The notes beneath the pieces are model-generated. The model ran no database searches. It saw nothing but the letters and a program-made list of their open reading frames with translations, and was not told where the DNA came from. Positions 35,423-43,958 of a stretch of 64,000 nt of DNA are shown here, piece by piece. This DNA is from Bacteroidota bacterium (lineage in GTDB: Bacteria; Bacteroidota; Bacteroidia; Flavobacteriales; Weeksellaceae), in NCBI GenBank assembly GCA_023394415.1, contig JAEXAR010000019.1:10703-74702 (forward strand), written 5' to 3'. Each line of letters begins with the position of its first letter. Positions within the stretch are counted from its first letter, which is position 1. The translations under genes were made by a program, and so were the position numbers.

Positions 35423-36258
35423 AGATAGCCTATCTTGGTCCCGAAGCATCTTTCACATCTTTAGCAGCCGGACAAATCTTTCCTGATGATGAATTAATAC
35501 CTCATTCAAGCATTCGCGATTGTTTTCTTGCTGTAAAAAATGCTGAAGTTGAGAAAGCTGTAGTTCCCCTGGAAAATTCTATAGAAGGAACAGTTTCTAT
35601 GACGCTTGATTATCTGTATGATTTTGATAATATTTCTATTGAAGCAGAAGTTATAATGCCTATTGCGCACCAACTGATGATTCATCCTGATCATGACAGC
35701 TTTGAAAACATTCTTTCTCATCCTCAGGCTTTAGCGCAATGTTTTCATTATTTGGATCAGCATTTTAAAAATATTCCGCGCTTAGATTATCATTCTACTG
35801 CTGCGTCTGCAAAATATATTTCTGAACATCCGCAGGAGAAAATTGCTGCTATTGCCAATCATTACGCCGCAAAACTTTATGGCTTGAAAGTGATTCGGGA
35901 AAATATTCACGATTTTGAGCAAAATCATACCAAGTTTATCGTTATCAGTAGAGAAAACCGACAGCTCAAACTGAATTTTGAAAAAACATCCGAGAAAACA
36001 TCACTGCTCATAACACTTCCAGAAGATCACGCTGGTGGTTTGCATCAAGTATTATCGGTATTTGCATGGCGAAAAATGAACCTATCTAAGATTGAAAGTC
36101 GCACATTAAAGAAAAGTTTGGGAAATTATTTCTTCTTCATCAATGTTGCCAGTGAATGGGATCCAATACATTCCGTAAACGCTATGGAAGAACTAAAAAG
36201 CATCGGTGCAGAAGTTGATTTTCTTGGTCATTATGACGAGTATCTTTTAAATGAATAA
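35419..36258 (+). CDS. pheA: Prephenate dehydratase
   Basis: Converts prephenate to phenylpyruvate in phenylalanine synthesis. A 279-residue single-function enzyme without a chorismate mutase domain. The catalytic domain (1-185) has MKIAYLGPEASFTSLAAGQIF, AVVPLENSIEGTVSMTLDYLYD, DYHSTAASAKYISEHP and the essential Thr-Lys-Phe motif in QNHTKFIVISR. An ACT domain (about 195-275) for phenylalanine feedback follows: LLITLPEDHAGGLHQVLSVFAWRKMNLSKIESRTL. It is coupled to the exported protein upstream by a 4-base overlap. Confidence 0.95.
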   Translation: MKIAYLGPEASFTSLAAGQIFPDDELIPHSSIRDCFLAVKNAEVEKAVVPLENSIEGTVSMTLDYLYDFDNISIEAEVIMPIAHQLMIHPDHDSFENILSHPQALAQCFHYLDQHFKNIPRLDYHSTAASAKYISEHPQEKIAAIANHYAAKLYGLKVIRENIHDFEQNHTKFIVISRENRQLKLNFEKTSEKTSLLITLPEDHAGGLHQVLSVFAWRKMNLSKIESRTLKKSLGNYFFFINVASEWDPIHSVNAMEELKSIGAEVDFLGHYDEYLLNE

Positions 36259-36273
36259 ATGAGCAATAAGAAA

Positions 36274-36298
36274 AATCCACAGATAAGTTCTGTGGATT
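36274..36298. terminator. Terminator between pheA and the NlpE-like gene
   Basis: 10-bp stem AATCCACAGA / TCTGTGGATT with a 5-base loop. The T run is better on the minus strand, so it mainly serves the NlpE-like gene. Confidence 0.7.
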
Positions 36299-36323
36299 GT
36301 TTAATTATATGGGGGGAAAAGTT

Positions 36324-36818
36324 TTATTCCTTCACTAATCTGTACTCTTTTTTCATACTTCTGTCGCCTACTTTTTCTGCCATCCAAACATATCCTTCAC
36401 CTACGAAGAATACTTTTTGTTCTTTAGCATCTTTACTATCCGTTAAAGTGATGAATGATCCGTCATTTGAGAATTTGAAAGTACCCTTATCATTGAATTT
36501 GCCATCTTTCTCATCAATATAAGTGCTGCTTAATTCGTAAGTTTTATCATCCTTTAATATCAGTCTGGTTTCAATTCCAGGACAAGAAGCACAAGGCAAT
36601 GTACCACTATAAGCCCCTTCCCAAGTTACTGAATTTTCTGTAGTATCACCTGTTGCAGAGGTTATTTTGCCGTTTAAGGCATTTGTACTGTCGGCTTCAT
36701 AAACTGCGGTAGTGATAGAATCTGCAGCTTTTTCAACTAGGGTATTGTTCTTAACATTTTTTTTACAAGAAATAAGCGCGAGAGATAATACAAAACTGTA
36801 TACAAAGATTTTTTTCAT
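36324..36818 (-). CDS. NlpE-like copper-resistance/stress lipoprotein
   Basis: A 164-residue outer-membrane lipoprotein. Lipobox ALISC puts the lipid-modified Cys at residue 18. The mature part has the NlpE N-terminal domain pattern: WEGAYSGTLPCASCPGIETRLILKDDKTYELSSTYIDEKDGKFNDKGTFKFSNDGSFITLTD, including the CxxC (CASC) typical of NlpE. NlpE reports envelope and copper stress through Cpx in E. coli; Cpx is not typical of this phylum, so the role here is unknown. Single gene, followed by its own terminator. Confidence 0.85.
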   Translation of the reverse strand: MKKIFVYSFVLSLALISCKKNVKNNTLVEKAADSITTAVYEADSTNALNGKITSATGDTTENSVTWEGAYSGTLPCASCPGIETRLILKDDKTYELSSTYIDEKDGKFNDKGTFKFSNDGSFITLTDSKDAKEQKVFFVGEGYVWMAEKVGDRSMKKEYRLVKE

Positions 36819-36934
36819 AAAGTATTTAAGATAAAATTGGAGTTACTGAAATCTATCAAATAACGTGCAGAAGTATTTTATTTATAAACTTTTTATAGTT
36901 AATTAACATCACGCAAAGAACCGTTAACGTAAAA

Positions 36935-36960
36935 AATCCGCAGAATAAATTCCACGGATT
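36935..36960 (-). terminator. Terminator of pruA
   Basis: Stem AATCCG/CGGATT with an inner GAAT/ATTC pair separated by a CA/CA internal loop, followed on the minus strand by TTTTTTA. Confidence 0.65.
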
Positions 36961-37008
36961 CAATTTTTAAGCATTTACTTCAGAAGTTAATGTACTGCGA
37001 AGTATATC

Positions 37009-38634
37009 TTACCCTAAAAACGGATATTTATAATCTTTAGGTGAAACGAAGGTTTCTTTTACAGATCTTACTGATACCCAACGAAGAAGATTCATCTTGG
37101 AACCCGCTTTGTCATTAGTTCCTGATGCCCTAGCTCCACCAAATGGTTGCTGACCTACAACTGCTCCTGTAGGTTTATCATTGATATAGAAGTTTCCTGC
37201 CGCATTTTCTAAAGCGTGATAAGCTTCATCAATCGCATATCTGTCTTTGGCAAAAATAGAACCTGTTAAAGAATACGGAGAAGTTTCATCTACCAATTTT
37301 AAGGTTTCTGCCCAGTTTTTGTCTTCATAAACATAAATCGTTAAAATTGGGCCGAAGATTTCTTCACACATCGATGCATACTGAGGATTTGAAGTTTCAA
37401 TAACGGTTGGTTCTACAAAATAACCTTTCTTGTCATCACATTTACCTCCAAAAATAACGTTGGCATCTTTCGATTTTTTGGCTGCATCAATATAGGCTTT
37501 ACATTTGTCGAAAGAACCTCTGTGAATAACAGCATTTACAAAGTTTGAAGGATCTTCAGGTGAGCCCATTTTGATAGATTTCAACTGCTTATCCATCACT
37601 TTTTGTACATCTTTCCAAAGCGATTTTGGAATGTAAGCTCTGGATGCCGCTGAACATTTTTGTCCCTGATATTCAAATGCACCTCTTACTAAAGCTGTTG
37701 CTACCGCATCAGCATCTGCAGAAGGATGCACCATTACAAAGTCTTTACCACCGGTTTCACCAACGATTCTTGGATAGGTTTTGTATTTATGAATATTGTC
37801 ACCAATCATTTTCCACATTCCTTGAAAAACCGAGGTAGAACCTGTAAAGTGAAGTCCTGCAAAATCAGGGTGAGACAATACTTTTTCAGCCGTTTTTGCA
37901 CCATCTGTATAAATTAGATTAATCACACCATCAGGAAGTCCCGCTTCTTTGAAGATTTCCATAATAACCTGCGCAGAATAAACTTGTGAGTGAGACGGTT
38001 TCCAAACCACCACATTACCCAACATAGCCATACAAGAAGGTAAATTACCCGCAATTGCCGTAAAGTTGAAAGGTGTTACTGCAAAGCAGAAACCTTCCAG
38101 AGGTCTGTATTCTGAACGGTTCCAAATGCCTTCGCTGGATACAGGTTGTTCAGCATACATTTCGGTCATAAATTCAACGTTGAAACGCAAAAAGTCAATC
38201 AGCTCACAAGCAGCATCAATTTCAGCCTGCATTACGTTTTTACCTTGTGCAATCATCGTTGCAGCATTCAGTCTGTCTCGGTAAGGTCCTGCGATTAGTT
38301 CTGCTGCTTTTAAGAAAATAGAAGCTCTTTGTTCCCAACCCAAGGCATTCCACTGTTTTTTGGCTGCTAATGCTGCCTCAATTGCCATATCCACATGTTT
38401 CATATCACCATGATAATAAAATCCTAAATCGTGTTGGTGATCTTGCGGAGATTCTATACGAATTTTATCTTTGGTTTTTACTTCTTTGCCACCGATATAC
38501 ATTGGGATTTCAACCTTTTCTTTCCACATTTTTTTATAAGTGGCGATAAGGGATTTTACATCAGCCGATCCCGGTTCGTAACTTCTTACAGGCTCGTTTA
38601 TAGCGTAGGGCACCTGTGAAATAGCTTTTGACAT
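37009..38634 (-). CDS. pruA: L-glutamate gamma-semialdehyde dehydrogenase
   Basis: Oxidises glutamate semialdehyde (from P5C) to glutamate with NAD+, the second step of proline breakdown. The protein has 541 residues, the single-function type as in eukaryotes and Bacteroidota. Catalytic Cys is in GAFEYQGQKCSAASRAYIP, the Glu in PRIVGETGGKDFVMVHPSAD, and NAD-binding in FTGSTSVFQGMWKMIG. The substrate-specific C-terminus AGNFYINDKPTGAVVGQQPFGGARASGTNDKAGSKMNLLRWVSVRSVKE is intact. No proline dehydrogenase gene is in the window. Confidence 0.96.
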   Translation of the reverse strand: MSKAISQVPYAINEPVRSYEPGSADVKSLIATYKKMWKEKVEIPMYIGGKEVKTKDKIRIESPQDHQHDLGFYYHGDMKHVDMAIEAALAAKKQWNALGWEQRASIFLKAAELIAGPYRDRLNAATMIAQGKNVMQAEIDAACELIDFLRFNVEFMTEMYAEQPVSSEGIWNRSEYRPLEGFCFAVTPFNFTAIAGNLPSCMAMLGNVVVWKPSHSQVYSAQVIMEIFKEAGLPDGVINLIYTDGAKTAEKVLSHPDFAGLHFTGSTSVFQGMWKMIGDNIHKYKTYPRIVGETGGKDFVMVHPSADADAVATALVRGAFEYQGQKCSAASRAYIPKSLWKDVQKVMDKQLKSIKMGSPEDPSNFVNAVIHRGSFDKCKAYIDAAKKSKDANVIFGGKCDDKKGYFVEPTVIETSNPQYASMCEEIFGPILTIYVYEDKNWAETLKLVDETSPYSLTGSIFAKDRYAIDEAYHALENAAGNFYINDKPTGAVVGQQPFGGARASGTNDKAGSKMNLLRWVSVRSVKETFVSPKDYKYPFLG

Positions 38635-38674
38635 ATTTTATTTTTATTAAGATTTTTAAAATAATGATTAATTA

Positions 38675-38705
38675 CAAAAATACGGCATTTTGTTGGATGT
38701 TCAAA
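38675..38705 (-). promoter_or_regulatory. Promoter of pruA
   Basis: On the minus strand TTTG (38702-38705), 19 bases, TATTTTTG (38675-38682): a full consensus match, 40 bases before the ATG. Confidence 0.75.
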
Positions 38706-38786
38706 AAACACTCACTTCTCAACTTCAAAATCATTTAGTAGTTTTATGTTCACTCTCAAAATTTGTATCTTTAAAAAAAGAAATCA

Positions 38787-39554
38787 ATGAAAATTGCAAC
38801 TTATAACGTCAATGGCGTCAACGGAAGATTGCCGGTACTTTTAAAATGGTTAGAAGAGTCGAAGCCTGATATAGTTTGTCTACAAGAACTGAAAGCACCG
38901 CAGGAAAAATTTCCTTTAGAAGCCATTAATGAAGCTGGTTACAACGCAATTTGGCACGGACAAAAGTCGTGGAATGGTGTTGCTATCCTGTCCAAAGAAC
39001 CTATTACAGAACGCAGGCGTCGATTAGATGGTGATGATGAAGACATGCAAAGCAGATATCTCGAAGCCAAAATAGGAGATTTAATTATCGCCTCTATCTA
39101 TCTTCCTAACGGAAACCCTTATCCAGGACCAAAATTTGATTATAAATTAAAATGGTTTGAAAGACTTCAGGCACATGCTGAAATGCTTATCACGTTGGAC
39201 AAACCAGTTCTAATGATAGGTGATTTCAATGTGATGCCAACAGAAAAGGATGTTTATAAACCAGAAAAATGGATCAATGATGCTCTGTTTCGTGTAGAAG
39301 TACGGGATGCATTTTTTGAACTTCTCAACCAAGGCTGGACTGATGCCATTCGTGAACTTTATCCTGAAGAAATTATCTACACTTTCTGGGATTATTTCCG
39401 AAATGCCTACGAAAGAAATGCCGGTTTGCGCATTGACCATTTCCTTTTATCTCCAGAGCTAAAACCCAAACTAAAAAAAGCAGAAGTGGACAAATACGTG
39501 CGTGGCTGGGAAAAAACCAGTGATCATGCTCCGGTTTGGATTGAGTTGAAATAA
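38787..39554 (+). CDS. xth: Exodeoxyribonuclease III
   Basis: Base-excision repair AP endonuclease and 3'-5' exonuclease, 255 residues. Motifs: MKIATYNVNGVNGRLPVLLKWLEESKPDIVCLQELKAP with the metal-binding Glu, HGQKSWNGVAILSK, IASIYLPNGNP with the catalytic Tyr, LMIGDFNVMPTEKDVY with Asp and Asn, and LRIDHFLLSPEL plus EKTSDHAPVWIEL with the catalytic His. Length fits the E. coli XthA type (268). Likely -7 element TATCTTTA (38766-38773). Followed by a hairpin terminator. Confidence 0.95.
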   Translation: MKIATYNVNGVNGRLPVLLKWLEESKPDIVCLQELKAPQEKFPLEAINEAGYNAIWHGQKSWNGVAILSKEPITERRRRLDGDDEDMQSRYLEAKIGDLIIASIYLPNGNPYPGPKFDYKLKWFERLQAHAEMLITLDKPVLMIGDFNVMPTEKDVYKPEKWINDALFRVEVRDAFFELLNQGWTDAIRELYPEEIIYTFWDYFRNAYERNAGLRIDHFLLSPELKPKLKKAEVDKYVRGWEKTSDHAPVWIELK

Positions 39555-39580
39555 AAATCAGCAGAATTTCTGCTGATTTT
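39554..39580. terminator. Terminator of xth
   Basis: Stem AAAATCAGCAG / CTGCTGATTTT directly after the stop; T-rich on both strands, so it may also stop minus-strand transcription from the M28 peptidase gene. Confidence 0.75.
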
Positions 39581-39649
39581 ATAAGTAAATATTTTCACCA
39601 ATCATTTATCTTTCACCATAATTTATTAACTGTTAATCTTTAATATTAA

Positions 39650-41203
39650 TCAATCCACACCGCCTTTTCTTATTGGCTCCTGTGCTGTGGGCCATTCTGC
39701 AGTTTTTCCGGTTCTTGGATTGATAGGCATTCTTATTTTTTCATTTGATGCCTTTTCAGGATCTTCACTTGCCATATAGGTTAAAATTGCAATAAGAGCA
39801 ACATTGTTTTTTAAATCATCAAATACAATTTTATCATAAGTATCGCGCTGTGTGTGCCAAGTGTAATTTCCATAACTCCAGTTTAAAGAGCCTAACATAA
39901 AGCCCGGAACTCCGGCAGCTACAAACGAAGCATGATCACTTCCGCCACCTCCAGGAAATCCGGGAAAAGTATATTTAATGTCTTTGGTTAATTCGCTTGG
40001 TGCTGCGGCAAACCATCTTCCCAGATAGTCATAAGAATTTACAAAACCTGAACCGCTAACATTTACAATTCTTCCTGTTCCATTGTCCTGATTGAAAACG
40101 GCCTGTACATTAGGCATTTGGTCTTTGTGTGCAGAAACATAGGCGCGGCTTCCGTTCAATCCTTGTTCCTCACTTCCCCAAAGTCCTACAACAATGGTTC
40201 TTTTAGGGTTTGGGTATAGTTTTTTCAAAATTCTGGCTACTTCCATCATAGTTACGCTTCCAGTTGCGTTATCAGTTGCTCCGGTTCCTCCGTCCCAAGA
40301 ATCTAGGTGAGCGGAAAGAATCACATATTCATTAGGTTTTTCACTTCCTTTTATTTCAGCAACAGTATTAAACGTTGGTGCCATTCCCAAATCTTTGCTG
40401 TTGGCTACGATTTTTAGTTTTGGGGTTACACCATTTTTCAACATTCTGTAGAGTTGTCCGTAATCTTCGAGAGAGATATCTACAGCAGGAATTTTCTTGG
40501 TTCCGGCATTAAAAATTTTATTAACACCAAATCCTCTGCTCCAGTTGCTTAAAACAAGACCTACAGCACCAGCTTCTTCAAACGGTTTGTTGAGTGTTCT
40601 CCAAGTTAATCCTAATGTTTCTAGAGATTGATTCCATTCTTTGGTAGCGGCTTCAGATTCTTTTTTATATTTCTCGAAAGATTCGGGTGTAGCAAATTCT
40701 TTCCAGTTATATTCCGGTCTTCCGCTAGGTTGGTATTGGGAAACCATTACCAGCTTTCCTTTTACTTTGGGTAACCATCTGTTAAATTCTTCTTTTGATT
40801 TAAAAATCGGCAACATAATCACTTCAGCAGTAACCCCTTTTGCTCCTGTTGCGGGACTGAAGGCTAATTGTTGTCCTTCCAAAGATTTCAAATAAGGATA
40901 AGTCATTTCTACGGATGAGGTTCCGCGTTCCCAAGCTTTCCATTCACCGTATTGTTCGTTTCTGGCATCAATTCCCCAACTTTTAAACTTATTCACAGCC
41001 CAATCGTGAGCTTGTTGCATTTTCGGACTTCCTACAAGTCTTGGTCCTATTCCGTCTACCAGTTCATAAGCCAGTTTTTCGGTTTGTGAGTTGTTGTAAG
41101 CCTCATTCATAATAGATTTTACCATTTCCTGCTGCGTTTGTGCAGATGTAATGGAGAAGGTAAATACTGCCGAAGCTAAAAAAAGTGTTTTGTAGTTCTT
41201 CAT
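39650..41203 (-). CDS. Exported M28 family zinc aminopeptidase
   Basis: A 517-residue secreted peptidase from ATG 41203, which gives a clean signal peptide (MKNYKTLFLASAVFTFSITSAQ). Longer starts would place 24 charged residues ahead of it. A PA insert domain lies at about residues 130-270. The M28 two-zinc site is complete: SAHLDSWDGGTGATDNATGS (His, Asp), LWGSEEQGLNGSRAY (Glu-Glu), FNQDNGTGRI (Asp) and GGSDHASFVAAGVPGFML (His). The enzyme probably trims peptides in the periplasm or on the surface. No type IX C-terminal domain is seen. Single gene. Confidence 0.92.
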   Translation of the reverse strand: MKNYKTLFLASAVFTFSITSAQTQQEMVKSIMNEAYNNSQTEKLAYELVDGIGPRLVGSPKMQQAHDWAVNKFKSWGIDARNEQYGEWKAWERGTSSVEMTYPYLKSLEGQQLAFSPATGAKGVTAEVIMLPIFKSKEEFNRWLPKVKGKLVMVSQYQPSGRPEYNWKEFATPESFEKYKKESEAATKEWNQSLETLGLTWRTLNKPFEEAGAVGLVLSNWSRGFGVNKIFNAGTKKIPAVDISLEDYGQLYRMLKNGVTPKLKIVANSKDLGMAPTFNTVAEIKGSEKPNEYVILSAHLDSWDGGTGATDNATGSVTMMEVARILKKLYPNPKRTIVVGLWGSEEQGLNGSRAYVSAHKDQMPNVQAVFNQDNGTGRIVNVSGSGFVNSYDYLGRWFAAAPSELTKDIKYTFPGFPGGGGSDHASFVAAGVPGFMLGSLNWSYGNYTWHTQRDTYDKIVFDDLKNNVALIAILTYMASEDPEKASNEKIRMPINPRTGKTAEWPTAQEPIRKGGVD

Positions 41204-41360
41204 ATCTTTTTCATTTTCGGGACTCAAGATAATTAAAATTATGCGATCAATAACTATCTCATTACTTAAGTTCAAATTTTTTTTAAATACAGATTAACTG
41301 ATAAGTTTCATTTTACTTTCAGAGTTTTAATTCTTAATTTTAATGTTTATTTTAATTGAA

Positions 41361-43856
41361 ATGGATTACAATATTCCCGAATATCTTAAAGGTCTTAGCG
41401 ATAACGAACTGCAACATTCAGTTGAAAAATACGGCTACAACAAACTTACAGAAGCAGAAAAAAACACTTGGTACAGTTTGCTTATAGATATTTTAAAGGA
41501 ACCGATGCTTATTTTGCTCATTATTATATCCATTATCTATCTGGTTGTTGGAAATTATGGAGAGGCAGCATTTATGTTTGGAGCTATTGTTTTGGTTTCG
41601 GGCATTTCTTTCTATCAAGACAATCGTAGTAAAAAAGCCTTGGAACAACTTGAGAAACTGAATGAACCTCTAAGCAAAGTCATCCGCAACTCAAAAATTG
41701 TTGAAATTCCTACGCACGAGATTGCAGTAGGTGATTTATGTGTTACAGAAGAAGGGAAAATCATCAATGCTGACGGGAAAATCGTTCATAGCAATGATTT
41801 TTCGGTGAATGAATCTTCTCTTACAGGTGAAAGCATGTCGGTTTTCAAAAGTAGTGAATCGGATGATCGTAAGGTTTACAGCGGAACGATTGTAGTGTCA
41901 GGACTTGCCGTTTTTGAAGTGGAAAAGATTGGTAAAGAAACCAAACTTGGAAAAATAGGCGAATCATTAAAAAATATTAAGGAGGAAAAATCACCGCTTC
42001 AGATTCAGATAGAAAAGTTTGTGAAAACAATGGCAATTATTGGTATCATAGTATTTTTAGGAGTATGCATCTTCAATTATATCAATACCAAGAACCTTGT
42101 TGAAAGTTTACTCAATGGTTTAACACTCGCAATGTCGATTCTCCCAGAAGAAATTCCTGTCGCTTTCACCACATTTATGGCTTTGGGTGCTTGGAAACTT
42201 ATGCGTGAAGGCATTATTATCAAAAAATCGAGTATAGTAGAAACTCTAGGAAGTACTACTGTGATTTGCACCGATAAAACCGGTACCATTACCGAAAATT
42301 CAATGCACTTGGAAGCGGTTTATGATTTTAAATTGAACAAAACTTTTTCTGAAAAAGAATTTAATCTGCCACACGCGTCCGAAGTCATTCAATATGCGAT
42401 GTGGAGCAGCGAACCCGTTCCTTTCGATCCTATGGAAAAAACGCTTCATAGTGTTTATCAGAATACCCAAAAGGAAGATTTAAGAAAAGATTTTACGATG
42501 TTTCACGAATATCCTTTGGAAGGAAAACCTCCAATGATGACGCACCTTTTTGAAAATGATAAAAATGAAAGAATTATAGCCGCAAAAGGTGCTCCCGAAG
42601 GTATTTTGCAAGTTTCAAAACTTTCCGAAGACGAAAAAAGCAGGCTGCGTATTAAAATTAATGAATTTGGTAGTAAAGGATTTCGGGTTTTAGGTGTTGC
42701 AAAAACGGAATTTGAAGGTCATGATTTTCCACAGAAACAACAGGATTTTCAGTTTGATTTCCTTGGATTCGTTGTGTTTTACGATCCTCCAAAAAAAGAT
42801 ATAAAAGAAGTGTTTAGACATATCTATAATGCCGGAATTAAAGTAAAAGTGATTACAGGTGATAATGCTGAAACAACAAAAACCATTGCGCAGCAAGCCG
42901 GAATTATTAGCCATTCAGAACCGATAAATGGTAATGAAATCAGCCTACTTTCCGACTCAGAAATTCAAAAAGTCTCCAATGAGACATCATTGTTTACCAG
43001 AATGTTTCCTGAAGCAAAACTTTCCGTCATTAATGCATTAAAGAAAAACGGGGAAGTTGTTGCAATGCTTGGCGATGGCGTGAATGACGGACCAGCTTTA
43101 AAAGCCTCACACATTGGCGTGGCAATGGGAGATAAAGGTACTGAGATTGCGAAAGCAGCAGCATCATTAGTGATTACCAATGATGATTTGGGAAAATTGG
43201 TGACCGGAATTGCTGCTGGAAGAAGGATTTATACCAATATTAAAAAAGCTGTTCAGTATATTATTTCAATTCACATTCCTATTATATTAACGGTGTCTTT
43301 GCCACTGTTTTTGGGATGGGCATATCCACAGATTTTTACGCCGGTTCACGTGATTTTTTTAGAGTTGGTAATGGGACCAACTTGTTCTATCGTTTATGAA
43401 AATGAGCCGATGGAAAGCAATGCCATGCGCCAAAAACCTCGTCCAATAACTGAAACATTTCTTTCGTGGAAGGAACTTTTCATCAGTATTATTCAGGGAT
43501 TAGTGATAACTGCCGGAATCTTATTTGTATATCAGTTGACCTATCAAAACGGTGGAAATGAAGAAAAAACAAGAGCTATGGTATTCACGACTCTAATTTT
43601 TGCCAATATTTTGTTGAGTTTTATGAATCGCTCCTTCTTTTTTACGATGTCTGAAAGCTTCAGCAAAAAAAATCCATTGTTGATATGGATAACGTTTATT
43701 ACTTTAGGATTGTTGGCATTAATGCTTTATTTCGAACCTATATCCAACTTTTTTAAACTCGTTTCTTTAAATGTAAACGATTTATTAACAGCAGTTTCGG
43801 TAGCTATAATTTCGGTGGTGTGGTTTGATGTTTTTAAACTGATAAAAAGAATTTAA
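41361..43856 (+). CDS. Cation-translocating P-type ATPase (Ca2+-type, P2)
   Basis: An 831-residue ion pump. N-terminal cation-ATPase domain (YLKGLSDNELQHSVEKYGYNKL), TGES motif in NESSLTGESMSVF, PEEIP in transmembrane helix 4 (SILPEEIPVAFTTFMALGAWKLM), phosphorylation site CTDKTGTITEN (Asp near residue 305), KGAPEG in the nucleotide domain, and hinge GDGVNDGPALKASHIGVAMG. About ten membrane segments. YENEPM in helix 6 replaces the usual NxxTD of calcium pumps, so the ion is not certain. An ATG at 41343 would add six residues (MFILIE). Confidence 0.9.
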   Translation: MDYNIPEYLKGLSDNELQHSVEKYGYNKLTEAEKNTWYSLLIDILKEPMLILLIIISIIYLVVGNYGEAAFMFGAIVLVSGISFYQDNRSKKALEQLEKLNEPLSKVIRNSKIVEIPTHEIAVGDLCVTEEGKIINADGKIVHSNDFSVNESSLTGESMSVFKSSESDDRKVYSGTIVVSGLAVFEVEKIGKETKLGKIGESLKNIKEEKSPLQIQIEKFVKTMAIIGIIVFLGVCIFNYINTKNLVESLLNGLTLAMSILPEEIPVAFTTFMALGAWKLMREGIIIKKSSIVETLGSTTVICTDKTGTITENSMHLEAVYDFKLNKTFSEKEFNLPHASEVIQYAMWSSEPVPFDPMEKTLHSVYQNTQKEDLRKDFTMFHEYPLEGKPPMMTHLFENDKNERIIAAKGAPEGILQVSKLSEDEKSRLRIKINEFGSKGFRVLGVAKTEFEGHDFPQKQQDFQFDFLGFVVFYDPPKKDIKEVFRHIYNAGIKVKVITGDNAETTKTIAQQAGIISHSEPINGNEISLLSDSEIQKVSNETSLFTRMFPEAKLSVINALKKNGEVVAMLGDGVNDGPALKASHIGVAMGDKGTEIAKAAASLVITNDDLGKLVTGIAAGRRIYTNIKKAVQYIISIHIPIILTVSLPLFLGWAYPQIFTPVHVIFLELVMGPTCSIVYENEPMESNAMRQKPRPITETFLSWKELFISIIQGLVITAGILFVYQLTYQNGGNEEKTRAMVFTTLIFANILLSFMNRSFFFTMSESFSKKNPLLIWITFITLGLLALMLYFEPISNFFKLVSLNVNDLLTAVSVAIISVVWFDVFKLIKRI

Positions 43857-43958
43857 CGGTTGATTTTGGTGAAGTTTTCCTTTTATTAGAGTTGGGATAA
43901 GAAATTTCAGTATATTTTTTTTAAAAATCGTAACTTTAGACCTCTAAAAAGTAAATCT

